64,000 nucleotides of DNA from Thermoflexus hugenholtzii JAD2 (GCA_945903275.1 CAMDNW010000007.1:1-64000); one strand, 5' to 3'. Positions 34,575 to 43,967 are shown, counted from the stretch's first letter. The notes: generated by a model from the sequence alone, not told the origin. A program made the numbers and translations.

Positions 34575-35755
34575 GGCATTCCTGCTTTCACTGCGGTTTC
34601 GACGTACGCGCGGCCCCACGACTCTGCCGCCAGCAGGTCGTCGAGGCGTGGCTCGCGTACGGGCGTGTGTTCATCCAGGACTCGTTCCAGCAGCCGCGCG
34701 ATCTCGGTGAACCGGATGCGGCCGCTGAGGAAGTGTTCCACCGCCAGTTCGTCCGCGCCGGAGAGCGCCGCCGCAGTGGTGTCGTCGCGGCGACCGGCCT
34801 CGAGCGCCACGCGCAGGGCGGGGTACTTCGCGGCGTCCACCGCGGCGAAGTGCATCGCGCCGCGCGCCGCGAGATCGAGCGGCGCGATGGTTGCGGCGTC
34901 AGCGCGCTCGGGGTAGGTCAGCGCGCACTGAATCGGGAGACGCATGTCCGGCTCGCCGAGTTGCGCTTTCACGGAGCCGTCGGTGAAGGTCACGAGGGAG
35001 TGCACCACGCTTTCGCGGTGCTGCAAGACATCGATGCGATCCACCGGCACATCGAACAGCCAGCGCGCCTCGATGGCTTCCATGCCTTTGTTGAAGAGCG
35101 TCGCGCTGTCGATGGTGACCTTCGGGCCCATGCGCCAGGTCGGGTGCTGGAGCGCCTCGGCGGGCGTCACTGTCTCCAGCCTCGTAAGGTCGTAGTCGCG
35201 GAACGCGCCGCCCGAGGCGGTGAGGGTGATGCGCGCGACCGAGGCGGAAGATTCGCCCCAGAGGCACTGCCAGATCGCGGAGTGCTCAGAGTCCACCGGG
35301 CGGAGCGAGCCACCGGCGGCCAGCAACTCACGCACGGCGTGGCCGCCGATCACCAGCACCTCTTTATTGGCGAGCGCGACGGCCTTCCCTGCGGCGAGTG
35401 CGGCGAGCGCGGGTTCGAGGCCCGCGCGGCCACTCGTAGCCAGCAGTACGACATCGACATCGGGGCGCGCGGCGATCTGTTCCATCGGCTGCCAGGCGTC
35501 GCGGCCGACCTCGGAGGCGAGTTGCGCGGCTTGCGGGCCGGGTTGCGCCCAGACGGCGGCGGGGCGGAACTCGGCGACCTGTTCGCGCAGGCGGGCGACG
35601 TTGTTACCGGCGGTGAGTGCGACCACACGGAAGCGGCCGGGAAGCGCGCGCACGACATCAAGCGCCTGTTCACCGACCGACCCGGTCGCACCGAGGATCG
35701 CAAGATTGATTACTGAGGTATGCGCGTTGACCACGTCAGTAACCAGTATAAACAT
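34571..35755 (-). CDS. dxr: 1-deoxy-D-xylulose-5-phosphate reductoisomerase
   Basis: About 394 residues. First committed MEP step. NLAILGATGSVGEQALDVVR (NADPH site), LANKEVLVIGGH, PVDSEHSAIWQCL (metal ligands), TASGGAFRDY and HPTWRMGPKVTIDSATLFNKGMEAIEA are DXR signatures. The track ORF begins 145 codons early in non-homologous sequence. Candidate starts are ATG 35755 and GTG 35734, both inside the end of cdsA; neither has a clear ribosome site, so the exact start is uncertain. Confidence 0.93.
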   Translation of the reverse strand: MFILVTDVVNAHTSVINLAILGATGSVGEQALDVVRALPGRFRVVALTAGNNVARLREQVAEFRPAAVWAQPGPQAAQLASEVGRDAWQPMEQIAARPDVDVVLLATSGRAGLEPALAALAAGKAVALANKEVLVIGGHAVRELLAAGGSLRPVDSEHSAIWQCLWGESSASVARITLTASGGAFRDYDLTRLETVTPAEALQHPTWRMGPKVTIDSATLFNKGMEAIEARWLFDVPVDRIDVLQHRESVVHSLVTFTDGSVKAQLGEPDMRLPIQCALTYPERADAATIAPLDLAARGAMHFAAVDAAKYPALRVALEAGRRDDTTAAALSGADELAVEHFLSGRIRFTEIARLLERVLDEHTPVREPRLDDLLAAESWGRAYVETAVKAGMP

Positions 35756-36513
35756 GGCCCGACCAGCAGCAGCGAATCGAGCCGGTCGAGTAGCCCGCCG
35801 TGTCCTGGCAACACATTCGACATATCTTTCACGCCGATGCGCCGCTTCAGCGCGGATTCGAGGAAGTCGCCCACGATTCCCGCGAATGGCAGCAACACGG
35901 CCATCGCCGCGAGCCACACCCAGCCCGGCGAGATACCGAGGCTCCACGGCAACGCGACTGCCATGAGACCGCCCGCGAGCATCCCGCCGGCGAAGCCTTC
36001 CCACGTTTTGCCCGGCGATATCGCGCGCCAGAGGATGTGCCGCCCGATCAACTTCCCAGTCGCGTATGCGCCGGTGTCCGTGGCGAAGGTCACCGCGAGC
36101 ATGACAACCACCCATTGCGTGCCGAAGCTGGCGCGCAGCAGCAGCCAGTGCGCGCTGAGCGCACCAACGTAGAGCACCGCGCCGAGCCACCACGCACCCT
36201 CAGGGGTCGCCTCGGCGGGGCCGGACCAGAGCATGAGCACGAGGGCGAGCACGGTCACGGCGATCAGCGCAAGCGGCAGCCACTCGGGGGCGGCCTCGAC
36301 GGTGCGGAGGGTCGCGGCGAGTAGCGCGGCCATCACACCGCCCGCGACGGCGCTTGTGCGCGACGGCTCGTGTGGCGTGGTGAGGATGAACTCGGCGGTG
36401 CCGGCGGCGATCACGAGCGTCACCACAGCGGCGAAGAGTTGCTCGGGCAGGAACAGCAGCCCCGCGAGCAGCGGCAGCCCTACCGCCGCGACCACGAGGC
36501 GTTGCGCGAGCAT
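35710..36513 (-). CDS. cdsA: Phosphatidate cytidylyltransferase
   Basis: 267 residues, about seven membrane helices. Makes CDP-diacylglycerol, the substrate of the CDP-alcohol phosphatidyltransferase at 14 kb. The C-terminal signature SALKRRIGVKDMSNVLPGHGGLLDRLDSLL is complete, and DTGAYATGKLIGRH and ISPGKTWEGFAGG are conserved. The ATG at 36513 begins MLAQRLVVAAVGLPLL; the track start is 19 codons earlier and overlaps uppS. Confidence 0.95.
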   Translation of the reverse strand: MLAQRLVVAAVGLPLLAGLLFLPEQLFAAVVTLVIAAGTAEFILTTPHEPSRTSAVAGGVMAALLAATLRTVEAAPEWLPLALIAVTVLALVLMLWSGPAEATPEGAWWLGAVLYVGALSAHWLLLRASFGTQWVVVMLAVTFATDTGAYATGKLIGRHILWRAISPGKTWEGFAGGMLAGGLMAVALPWSLGISPGWVWLAAMAVLLPFAGIVGDFLESALKRRIGVKDMSNVLPGHGGLLDRLDSLLLVGPCLYWLLTWSTRIPQ

Positions 36514-36518
36514 CGGGG

Positions 36519-37295
36519 TTACACAGCGTCCGTGCCGACATCCTCCGGAACCAGCCCGAACCGGCGGCACCGGCGGCTGTATTCGAGGAGTGCGGCGTCC
36601 ACCTCGGCCACGCCGAAGTCGGGCCAGTAGGCCGTAGTGAAGTGGTACTCGCAGTAGGCAGCCTGCCAGACGAGGAAGTTGGAGATGCGGTGCTCGCCGC
36701 CGGTGCGGATCAGTAGGTCTGGGTCGGGAAGGCCGACGGTGCAGAGACGGGCGGCGATGGCCTCCTCGGTGACTGCTTCGGGCGTCACACCTTCTGCGAC
36801 GAGTTGGCGCACAGCGGCCACGATGTCTGCGCGGCCGCCGTAGTTGAAGGCGAGGTTCACGGTCATGCGGTCGTTGCCGGCGGTGCGCTCCACCGCCATA
36901 CGAATCTTCTTTTGCAGCACCTTCGGTAATTGTTCGAGGTCACCGATGTGACAGAGACGCACACCGGCGTCCTCGAACACATGCAGGTCGCGGTCGATGA
37001 CGCGGCCGGCGAGGCGCAGGATCGCCTCGACTTCCGCGCGCGGGCGTCCCCAGTTCTCGGTGGAGAACGCGAAGAGGGTCAGCACGCGCACGCCGTGCTC
37101 GCCGAAGCGCTCGATCACCGGGCGGAGGTTCTCGGCTCCGGCGCGGTGGCCGTCCTGCCTAGACAGCCCGCGCGACTGCGCCCAACGGCCGTTGCCGTCC
37201 ATGATGATCGCGACGTGCTCCGGCAGCGTGTGGACACGCGGAAGCGGAGAAGTAGCGACAGCGGTTACTACCACACGGGCCTCGGCTGCGAGCAC
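36519..37295 (-). CDS. uppS: Isoprenyl (undecaprenyl) diphosphate synthase
   Basis: 258 residues. HVAIIMDGNGRWAQSRGL, AENLRPVIERFGEHGVRVLTLFAFSTENWGRP, NLAFNYGGRADIV and DLLIRTGGEHRISNFLVWQAAYCEYHFT are cis-prenyltransferase signatures. Makes the lipid carrier for cell-wall glycans. The GTG at 37295 is taken from the track; a later GTG eight codons in is also possible. Confidence 0.95.
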   Translation of the reverse strand: MLAAEARVVVTAVATSPLPRVHTLPEHVAIIMDGNGRWAQSRGLSRQDGHRAGAENLRPVIERFGEHGVRVLTLFAFSTENWGRPRAEVEAILRLAGRVIDRDLHVFEDAGVRLCHIGDLEQLPKVLQKKIRMAVERTAGNDRMTVNLAFNYGGRADIVAAVRQLVAEGVTPEAVTEEAIAARLCTVGLPDPDLLIRTGGEHRISNFLVWQAAYCEYHFTTAYWPDFGVAEVDAALLEYSRRCRRFGLVPEDVGTDAV

Positions 37296-37313
37296 GCTGC
37301 GGTGGATGCCTGC

Positions 37314-37871
37314 CTATACATCCATCAGTTCTTTCTCTTTGAGGCGCGACCAGCCATCGATCTGGTCAATGTGCGCGTGCGTCAGTTTCTCGATCTCTTC
37401 CTGGGCTTTGTGCTCGTCGTCTTCGGTCACTTCACCGGTCTTGAGCCCTTTGCGCAGTTCGTCGACCGCGTGGCGGCGCACATTGCGGATCGCGATGCGC
37501 GACTCCTCGGCCTTCTGGTTGACCTGTTTCACCAGGTCTTTGCGGCGCTGCTCGGTGAGCGGCGGGATGGGCAAGCGGATGATGTTGCCATCGTTCGACG
37601 GGTTGATGCCGAGGTCGCTCGTCTGGATCGCCTTCATGATCGAGTTCAACGCGCCCTTGTCCCAGGGCGTCACGGTGATCAACTGCGCTTCCGGCGCGGA
37701 AAGCGTCGCCAGTTGGTTGAGCGGCATGGCTTGCCCGTAGTGCGTGACGTGCAGATGTTCCACAAGCGCGGTGTTCGCGCGGCCCGTGCGCACGGAATCG
37801 AGGTTGTGCCGGAACGCCTGCACCGCCTTGTCCATGCGGTCGTCTGCGTCGAGGAGGATCTCTTCCGTCAT
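37314..37871 (-). CDS. frr: Ribosome recycling factor
   Basis: 185 residues. MDKAVQAFRHNLDSVRTGRANTALVEHLHV, LITVTPWDKGALNSIMKAIQTSDLGINPSNDGN and IRLPIPPLTEQRRKDLVKQV are RRF hallmarks. The ATG at 37871 has GGAGGA upstream; the track start is 42 codons long. It follows tsf directly; pyrH, usually between them, is missing. Confidence 0.96.
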   Translation of the reverse strand: MTEEILLDADDRMDKAVQAFRHNLDSVRTGRANTALVEHLHVTHYGQAMPLNQLATLSAPEAQLITVTPWDKGALNSIMKAIQTSDLGINPSNDGNIIRLPIPPLTEQRRKDLVKQVNQKAEESRIAIRNVRRHAVDELRKGLKTGEVTEDDEHKAQEEIEKLTHAHIDQIDGWSRLKEKELMDV

Positions 37872-38011
37872 CGCACGTCCTCCGCCCCCAAGGCCCTGCC
37901 CGAACGGCCGCCATGCTCGCGGCCCATCGCGACGATACCCCAGCAGCACCGCGCTATCGAGCGGAGACATTGAGGCGGCCTTAGCGATCGAGGCCACCTC
38001 GCGTCTTGCCG

Positions 38012-38515
38012 TTATGACTGGCCGAGTTCGAAGCGGGAGTAGCGGGCGACCCGGATGTTCTCACCGGTCTGGGCGATCACGTCTAGGATCAACTGCTCGA
38101 TCGTCCGCCCGCTGTCCTTGATGAAGGACTGGGACAGCAGCGCGTTCGACTTCGGGTCGCCGACAGCGTCGGCGGGCACTTCCTCGGCGGTCAGCGCCAG
38201 CGGGTTCATGGCCGCGACCTGCATCGCGATGTCGCGTGCGAGCGCGCGGAAGGTGTCCGTGCGTGCGACGAAGTCGGTCTCGCACTGCAACTCCACGAGC
38301 GCGCCGATGCGGCCCTGCCCGTGGATGTAGGACTCCACGACGCCCTGACCGGTCTCGCGGTCGGAGCGCTTTGCCGCGGAGGCGATGCCCTTCTCGCGCA
38401 GGATGCCCTTTGCCTTGTCGAAGTTTCCGCCAGCCTCGTCCAGCGCGCGCTTGGCGTCCATCACCCCTGCGCCGGTCTGCTCGCGCAGGCGGCGCACGTC
38501 GTCCACTGTGACCAC
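38012..38515 (-). CDS. tsf: Elongation factor Ts (short form)
   Basis: 167 residues from GTG 38515, which has GAGGAG upstream. VDDVRRLREQTGAGVMDAKRALDEAGGNFDKAKGILREKGIASAAKR is the UBA-like start with TGAGVMDAK; VVESYIHGQGRIGALVELQCETDFVART is the core. It lacks the second coiled-coil half of E. coli EF-Ts, as in other short bacterial forms. The track ORF starts 90 codons early over rpsB. Confidence 0.95.
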   Translation of the reverse strand: MVTVDDVRRLREQTGAGVMDAKRALDEAGGNFDKAKGILREKGIASAAKRSDRETGQGVVESYIHGQGRIGALVELQCETDFVARTDTFRALARDIAMQVAAMNPLALTAEEVPADAVGDPKSNALLSQSFIKDSGRTIEQLILDVIAQTGENIRVARYSRFELGQS

Positions 38516-38592
38516 GGCCCTATCTCCTCGGCTACCGGCGCGCGCCTCGTGCGAGGCCGCGCGCCGCGCGTGTATGTACGTTGGAACTACGT

Positions 38593-39348
38593 CTACTCGG
38601 CGGGCATCCCCGCAGCAATCTCGACCGCTGCAACGGCCGCTGCTTCCTTCTCGACCTCGCCGTAGGCCATGCCTTCGAGGACGGCGTCGGCGATGCGGCC
38701 AGCGAGCAACTGGATCGAGCGGATCGCGTCGTCGTTGGCGGGGATGGGGAAGTCGATCTTGTCCGGGTTGGCGTCCGTGTCGCACATGGCGACGATCGGA
38801 ATCTTCAGCGAGTTCGCCTCTTGCACCGCGTTCGTCTCGATGGTGGGGTCGACGATGAAAAGCATGCCGGGCACGCGCTCCATGTCACGCATGCCGCCGA
38901 AGGAGCGCTGCATGCGCTCGAACTCCTTGGCGAGCAGGAGGCGCTCCTTCTTGGTCAGGCGGCCGTCGTCCATTGACGAGCGCGACTCGAGTTCCTTGAA
39001 GTAGGCGATGCGCTTGGCGATGGTCGACCAGTTGGAGAGCGTGCCACCGAGCCAGCGCGTGTTCACGTAGGGCATCCCGCAGCGATCCGCCTCCTGGCGG
39101 AGCACTTCGCGAGCCTGCTTCTTGGTGCCGACGAACAGCACTTGTTGGCCGGCGGACGAGACCGCGCGCACCTGCTGGAGCGCCGCGTCGAGCAGCGGTA
39201 CAGTCTTGGCAAGGTCGAGAATGTGGATGCCATGCCGCTCCGTAAAGATGTACGGACGCATGTGCGGGTTCCAGCGCCGGGTCTGATGTCCAAAGTGGAC
39301 ACCCGCCTCCAGCATCTGCCGCATCGTTACACCAGCTGCCATACCCAT
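38593..39348 (-). CDS. rpsB: 30S ribosomal protein S2
   Basis: 251 residues. TMRQMLEAGVHFGHQTRRWNPHMRPYIFTERHGIHILDL, FVGTKKQARE, YVNTRWLGGTLSNW and VDPTIETNAVQEANSLKIPIVAMCDTDANPD are S2 signatures. First gene of the translation, phospholipid and isoprenoid block, with a leader of about 120 bases. Confidence 0.97.
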   Translation of the reverse strand: MGMAAGVTMRQMLEAGVHFGHQTRRWNPHMRPYIFTERHGIHILDLAKTVPLLDAALQQVRAVSSAGQQVLFVGTKKQAREVLRQEADRCGMPYVNTRWLGGTLSNWSTIAKRIAYFKELESRSSMDDGRLTKKERLLLAKEFERMQRSFGGMRDMERVPGMLFIVDPTIETNAVQEANSLKIPIVAMCDTDANPDKIDFPIPANDDAIRSIQLLAGRIADAVLEGMAYGEVEKEAAAVAAVEIAAGMPAE

Positions 39349-39475
39349 CTCCTTCTACGGGTCCATAGCCCGCTGACCACCCGCGATGCGGGCAGCCCAT
39401 CTCCCGCGCCGATCCCCGAAGGGCCGCCACGAGGCGTTCCCGGCACTCGAACATTGCGCTCGTGTGGGGGCGATG

Positions 39476-39481
39476 AGTATA
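39476..39481 (-). promoter_or_regulatory. Candidate -10 box of the rpsB transcript
   Basis: TATACT on the minus strand, about 127 bases before the rpsB start; no convincing -35. The leader contains a small CCCGC/GCGGG hairpin (around 39381-39393) but nothing I can match to a known S2 leader. Confidence 0.4.
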
Positions 39482-39523
39482 TCGCCGCGCCTCGCGTCCA
39501 GACCAGCCTCGTGATCTGGCCCG

Positions 39524-39553
39524 TTGCCCGCCCCGGACGACCGCGCCTACACT
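39524..39553 (+). promoter_or_regulatory. Candidate promoter for fmdB-dtd
   Basis: TTGCCC, 18-base spacer, TACACT on the plus strand, about 70 bases before the fmdB start codon. Confidence 0.45.
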
Positions 39554-39626
39554 GCACGCGACGCAATGATCCCGGCACGCCGCCCCCGAACATTCGAGGT
39601 GGCCGCTACCGCCCGAGGAGGCCCTC

Positions 39627-39986
39627 GTGCCGCTGTACGACTACCAGTGCGAGGTGGGGCACCGCTACGAGAAGCGGGAGCCCTTCGGCTCGCCAGCCCA
39701 GCAGCCCTGCGACACGTGCGGCAAGCCCGCCCGCCGCCTGCTGAACGTACCCCCGATCGTCTTCAAGGGTTCCGGCTGGTACGTCACCGACAGCCAGCGC
39801 ACCATGCGCGGCGCCGTGGGCATGGAGCGCGACGGCGGCCCCGCCGACGACGATGGCGACTCTGGCTCCGATTCGGATTCCGGCACTACTGAAGCGGCTG
39901 AAAAGCCCGCAGCCAAGAAGAAGCCCGCGGCGAAGGCGAAGACCACGCGCGCGCCGAAGGCCAAATCCGCCTCCGCTGACGACTAG
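39627..39986 (+). CDS. FmdB-family zinc ribbon protein
   Basis: 119 residues, GTG start with GAGGAGG upstream. MPLYDYQCEVGHRYEKREPF and QQPCDTCGKPARRLLN are the FmdB zinc ribbon, with one cysteine plus His in the first knuckle and CxxC in the second. The C-terminal half is low-complexity: an acidic DDDGDSGSDSDSG run followed by a Lys/Ala/Pro tail. Function of the family is unclear. Adjacent to dtd, 21 bases away. Confidence 0.88.
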   Translation: MPLYDYQCEVGHRYEKREPFGSPAQQPCDTCGKPARRLLNVPPIVFKGSGWYVTDSQRTMRGAVGMERDGGPADDDGDSGSDSDSGTTEAAEKPAAKKKPAAKAKTTRAPKAKSASADD

Positions 39987-40007
39987 CCGGCCGGAGTCGC
40001 GAGACCC

Positions 40008-40466
40008 ATGCGCGCCGTCCTGCAGCGCGTCAACCGTGCCCGCGTCACCGTCGATGGCATCGAGGTTGGAGCGATCGGTTTCGGGCTGCTCGCTTATGCC
40101 GGGGTGGCCTCGGGTGACACGGAGGCTGAGGCAACGTGGCTCGCCCGCAAGATTGCGGAACTCCGTCTCTTTCCCGAATCCACGACCGAGGGCGCGCGCT
40201 CGATGGAACGCTCGCTGACCGAGGCAGGCGGGGCAGTACTGCTCGTTTCGCAGTTCACGTTGCTGACCGACACGCGGAAGGGACGCCGCCTCTCGTTCTT
40301 CGCCGCTGCCTCGCCCGAGGTGGCGGCGACGCTCCTCGACAGCCTCGCGGCGGCGTTGCAGGCGCAGGGGATCGAGGTGGCGACGGGGCGGTTCGGGGCG
40401 CACATGGTGGTGGAGTCGGCGAACAATGGACCGGTGACGATTGTGCTCGACAGCGGGGAGCGCTAA
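40008..40466 (+). CDS. dtd: D-aminoacyl-tRNA deacylase
   Basis: 152 residues. [34 protein letters not shown] (catalytic Thr region) and [14 protein letters not shown] (the NGPVT variant of the Gly-cisPro region) identify DTD, which frees tRNAs from D-amino acids. Its stop shares four bases with the convergent kinase. Confidence 0.95.
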   Translation: MRAVLQRVNRARVTVDGIEVGAIGFGLLAYAGVASGDTEAEATWLARKIAELRLFPESTTEGARSMERSLTEAGGAVLLVSQFTLLTDTRKGRRLSFFAAASPEVAATLLDSLAAALQAQGIEVATGRFGAHMVVESANNGPVTIVLDSGER

Positions 40467-41029
40467 GTCGTCGCGGTTACTCTTACGAGCAGCGCCTTGC
40501 CGCTTGCGACGGCGTCTTGGACGCGGTCGGCGGTGGCAGAGGCGTTGGGGTCGTGCGAGGTGTCGAGGATACCCCCGGGCTGGAGGCTATCGCGCACCCA
40601 GCGGGTAAACTCGGCGTGCAGGGCGCGGATGCGGTCGGGGAGTTGCTGGTCGGGAGAGCGGGCGGCGTCGCGGGCGAGGGTCGCGCCGAGCGTCGGGAGC
40701 AGGGTCACGAGGTGGATGTTGGCATCGATGCCGGTAAGCGCCTCGGCGTAGGCGCGGGCAGCGTCGGGCGGGACGACATCGTCGATGACTACAGCGTAGC
40801 GCGTGTTCACGCATTCGCGCGCCATGGCGGCGGCGTTGCGGACGGCCATGTGGAGTTGTTCCTCGGCCTGCTGGTCCCCCACCCAGGGGTGGCGGTAGCC
40901 GGCGCGCACCATGTGGCGCAGCGTGTCGACATCGATGTGCACCATGCGGTCGAAGCGTTCGCAGATCGCGGCGGCGACTGAGGATTTTCCCGCGCTGGGG
41001 GGGCCGGTGACAATGATCACCTGTTGCAT
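40463..41029 (-). CDS. P-loop kinase (AAA_33/chloramphenicol phosphotransferase-like)
   Basis: 188 residues. Walker [34 protein letters not shown] substrate region; [10 protein letters not shown] Walker B-like strand; late TLARDAAR lid arginine region. Small nucleotide-dependent kinase of unknown substrate. Six bases separate its start from the DUF2283-like ORF upstream. Confidence 0.78.
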   Translation of the reverse strand: MQQVIIVTGPPSAGKSSVAAAICERFDRMVHIDVDTLRHMVRAGYRHPWVGDQQAEEQLHMAVRNAAAMARECVNTRYAVVIDDVVPPDAARAYAEALTGIDANIHLVTLLPTLGATLARDAARSPDQQLPDRIRALHAEFTRWVRDSLQPGGILDTSHDPNASATADRVQDAVASGKALLVRVTATT

Positions 41030-41034
41030 GGGGG

Positions 41035-41238
41035 CTACTCCTCGAATCGCGGAAATGCCCGCAACATCGCAGCAATCTCTTTGGCGTTCGCCGTTCCGTC
41101 AAGGTTGATGCCGCGACTCACGAACAGGAATTCGGCCGCAGCCACTGCATCATCGTCATCGAAATGGACAATACGGTACTCGTCGATACGCTTTCCTCGC
41201 GTGTGGCCTTCACTTGCCGAGAAATCGATATAGATCAC
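41035..41238 (-). CDS. DUF2283-like small protein, start codon unclear
   Basis: 67 residues from GTG (MIYIDFSASEGHTRGKRIDEYRIVHFDDDD). In-frame codons upstream read LRFDPEAD, the usual opening of DUF2283, but have no ATG/GTG/TTG before an in-frame TGA; only a CTG is available. Either it starts at CTG, uses the GTG and lacks its first strand, or the 5' end is mutated. Confidence 0.5.
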   Translation of the reverse strand: MIYIDFSASEGHTRGKRIDEYRIVHFDDDDAVAAAEFLFVSRGINLDGTANAKEIAAMLRAFPRFEE

Positions 41239-41293
41239 GTCTGCTTCTGGGTCGAACCGTAGATAAGGCAGATATCTTCAACACCATCCGCCA

Positions 41294-42169
41294 TCAGACC
41301 GCCTCGATCTCCAGAGAGATGTCGAGGGCGGGTGCAGAGTGAGTGAGGGCGCCGACGGAGATAAGGTGGACGCCGGTGGCGGCGACCGCGCGGATGGTGT
41401 CGAGGGTGATGCCGCCGGAAGCTTCGAACAGGACGGGCTTACCGAGATGCGTCTCGACGACGACGTGCATCTGGGCGGGGGTCATGTTGTCGAGGAGCAC
41501 GACTTCGGCGCCGGCCTCGACGGCCTGGGCGGCCATCGCCGCGTCAGTGACCTCGATCTCCACGCGCAGCAGGTGGGATGCGCCGCGCCGGGCCTGCGCG
41601 ATCACCTCGGCGATAGTCGCGCCGCGGCGCTGGGCGGCGGCGATGTGGTTGTCCTTGATCAGCACACCATCCTCGAGGGTGTTGCGGTGGTTCTTGCCGC
41701 CGCCGACGCGGACGGCGTAGCGCTCCAATTCGCGCAGGCCAGGGGTGGTCTTGCGGGTGTCGGTGACCTGCGCCGCACCACCCTCGGCCGCGCGCTGGGT
41801 CATACGACGGGTCATGGTGGCGATGCCGGACATGCGCTGCATGAGGTTGAGGGCCACGCGCTCGCTCGACAGGATCGCGGCGAGCGGGCCTTCGATCTCG
41901 GCGGCGACCTGACCGGGTTCCAGCACCGCGCCGTCGCCCACGATCACGTCGAGCACGATGTCGCCCGAGACCTGCGCGAAGACCTCCCGGGCCGCGTCCA
42001 TACCGCAGACGACGCCGCCCGACTTGAACAGGAACGTGCCACGTCCCTCCTGCCCCGGCGGCACGAGGGCGCGCGTGGTCACGTCATGGAACGCGCGGTC
42101 CTCCTCGAGGGCCTGCGCAACGATGCGCGTCACTTCCTCGGGATCGGGGGTCAGGATGTAGCCGAACAT
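41294..42169 (-). CDS. nadC: Nicotinate-nucleotide pyrophosphorylase (quinolinate phosphoribosyltransferase)
   Basis: 291 residues. EDRAFHDVTTRALVPP, ALNLMQRMSGIATMTRRM, VTDTRKTTPGLRELERYAVRVGGGKNHRNTLEDGVLIKDNH and VLFEASGGITLDTIRAVAATGVHLISVGALTHSAPALDISLEI are QPRTase signatures. Completes quinolinate to NaMN. Last gene of the nadA-nadB-nadC set. Confidence 0.96.
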   Translation of the reverse strand: MFGYILTPDPEEVTRIVAQALEEDRAFHDVTTRALVPPGQEGRGTFLFKSGGVVCGMDAAREVFAQVSGDIVLDVIVGDGAVLEPGQVAAEIEGPLAAILSSERVALNLMQRMSGIATMTRRMTQRAAEGGAAQVTDTRKTTPGLRELERYAVRVGGGKNHRNTLEDGVLIKDNHIAAAQRRGATIAEVIAQARRGASHLLRVEIEVTDAAMAAQAVEAGAEVVLLDNMTPAQMHVVVETHLGKPVLFEASGGITLDTIRAVAATGVHLISVGALTHSAPALDISLEIEAV

Positions 42170-42195
42170 GGGGGCCTCCTCAGCGTGCGCTGATG

Positions 42196-42414
42196 CTAGG
42201 ACTTCGCAGGCTTCGACTTGCCAGCGCTGTTGAGGGCGATCGCCCAGCGAACGAGCGCCTTGAAGGCGGAAGCGTTCACTATTTCGCCTTCATGGGTGTC
42301 AATCGCGCGGCGTGCGTTTCCATCGAGACTTGAGTTGAAGAGATCGGCCGGATCCTTCAGAGACGCGCCCTTGTGGAAGGTCAGTTTACCCAAGAGCAGG
42401 CCTTCTGCGCCCAT
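42196..42414 (-). pseudogene. DUF1801 C-terminal fragment
   Basis: From ATG 42414 (sharing one base with the nadB stop, TGATG) it reads KLTFHKGASLKDPADLFNSSLDGNARRAIDTHEGEIVNASAFKALVRWAIALN, the C-terminal half of a DUF1801 protein. The first 60 or so residues are missing. It may still be translated by coupling to nadB, or is an insertion remnant inside the nad operon. Confidence 0.6.
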
Positions 42415-43967
42415 CAACCGCTGCAATACACAAGATGCTTGCGCCACGCCTCGCGGGGCTCGGGGAAGTCGGTGCGGTAGTGGGCGCCTCGGGACTCCTC
42501 GCGGGCGAGGGCGGCGTGGGCGGCGAGGCGAGCGCAGACGAGCAGCGAGCGCAGTTCGTGGCCGGCGCGATCGGTGGGGTTGTCGAACGTCGCCTGCTCG
42601 AAGGCTGCTTGCCAGCGCGCGAGCGTCGCGACGGCCATCGCGAGGTGTTCGCCGTCACGCTCGATGCCGGCGTGATCCCACATGAGGTTGCGAACATCGG
42701 CGGCGGTGGGGGCGGGGATGTCGTCGTAGACCTTGGGAAGCGGGCGCGCGGTGGGGGTGGGCGGGATCGCGCCGGGGGAGCCGGCGAGTAGCCGCTGCAC
42801 GGCGCGCTTGCCGAAGATCATCGTTTCGAGCAGTGAGTTGCTGGCGAGGCGGTTCGCGCCGTGGACGCCGGTGCAGGCGACCTCGCCAATGGCGAATAAG
42901 CCTCGGACGGTAGTCTCGCCCCAGGTGTTGGTGCGCACGCCGCCCATCGTGTAGTGCGCGGCGGGCGAGACGGGGATGCGGTCGCAGCTGATGTTGATGC
43001 CCGCTTCGAGGCAAGTCTTGTAGATCTGCGGGAAGCGCGCGGTCAGCCACGCCTCGTCACGCGCGGTGATATCGAGGAGCACGTGGTCGCTGCCGGTCTC
43101 GACCATCTCGCGCTGCGCGGCGCGGGCGACGATGTCGCGCGGGGCGAGTTCGGCGCGCGCGTCGTACTTCGGCATGAAGCGCTCGCCTCGGGTGTTGTAG
43201 AGCAGCGCGCCTTCGCCACGAACGGCCTCGGAGATCAGGAAGACGGGCACCTCGGGGAGGCGGAGCGCGGTGGGGTGGAACTGTGTGAACTCGAGGTCCA
43301 TCACCTCCGCGCCACAGCGGTAGGCGAGCGCAATGCCGTCGCCGGTCGCGACCAGGGGGTTGGTGGTATAGCGGTACATCTGGCCCGCGCCGCCGGTGGC
43401 GAGGATCACGGCGGGCACCTCGTAACTGAGGCGGCGGTTGTTGAGCCAGTCGAAGACATCGAGGCCCACGACACGGTTGTCGTGCACGCGCACATCGTCG
43501 GCGAGGGCGTGCTCGACCACCGTGACGCCCTCGCGCTGCGCGAGGCCGGCGAGCGACAGTTCGATCTCGAGGCCGGTCGCGTCGCCGCCGGCATGCAGGA
43601 TGCGCGATGCGGAGTGCGCGGCCTCGCGGCCGAGGGAGACCTCGCCGCCAGTGGAGTCGAACTCGACGCCGTAGCGCACGAGGTCGGCGATGCGGTCGGC
43701 GGCCTCGTCGGTAAGTATGTGCGCGGCTTCCTCGTCGACGAGGCCGGCGCCAGCGTCCATGGTGTCCTGCCAGTGGGCTGCGGCGGAGTCGTCGGGGCCG
43801 ACGGCGGCGGCGATGCCGCCCTGCGCGTAGCGGGTGTTCGCCTCGTCGATCGAGCCTTTGGTGACGACGAGGACGCGCTGGCCGTGCTCGTGCGCCTGGA
43901 GAGCGGCGTAGAGGCCGGCGATACCGGAGCCGACGACGACGACGTCGTATTGAGTGGTAGATGTCAT
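42414..43967 (-). CDS. nadB: L-aspartate oxidase
   Basis: 517 residues, FAD enzyme oxidising aspartate to iminoaspartate for quinolinate. VVVVGSGIAGLYAALQA, TRYAQGGIAAAVGPDDS, ATGGAGQMYRYTTNP, QFHPTALRLPEVPVFLISEAVRGEGALL and HYTMGGVRTNTWGETTVRGLFAIGEVACTGVHGANRLASNSLLE are all present. A GAGGTGCACCTC palindrome lies just upstream of the start. Confidence 0.97.
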   Translation of the reverse strand: MTSTTQYDVVVVGSGIAGLYAALQAHEHGQRVLVVTKGSIDEANTRYAQGGIAAAVGPDDSAAAHWQDTMDAGAGLVDEEAAHILTDEAADRIADLVRYGVEFDSTGGEVSLGREAAHSASRILHAGGDATGLEIELSLAGLAQREGVTVVEHALADDVRVHDNRVVGLDVFDWLNNRRLSYEVPAVILATGGAGQMYRYTTNPLVATGDGIALAYRCGAEVMDLEFTQFHPTALRLPEVPVFLISEAVRGEGALLYNTRGERFMPKYDARAELAPRDIVARAAQREMVETGSDHVLLDITARDEAWLTARFPQIYKTCLEAGINISCDRIPVSPAAHYTMGGVRTNTWGETTVRGLFAIGEVACTGVHGANRLASNSLLETMIFGKRAVQRLLAGSPGAIPPTPTARPLPKVYDDIPAPTAADVRNLMWDHAGIERDGEHLAMAVATLARWQAAFEQATFDNPTDRAGHELRSLLVCARLAAHAALAREESRGAHYRTDFPEPREAWRKHLVYCSG

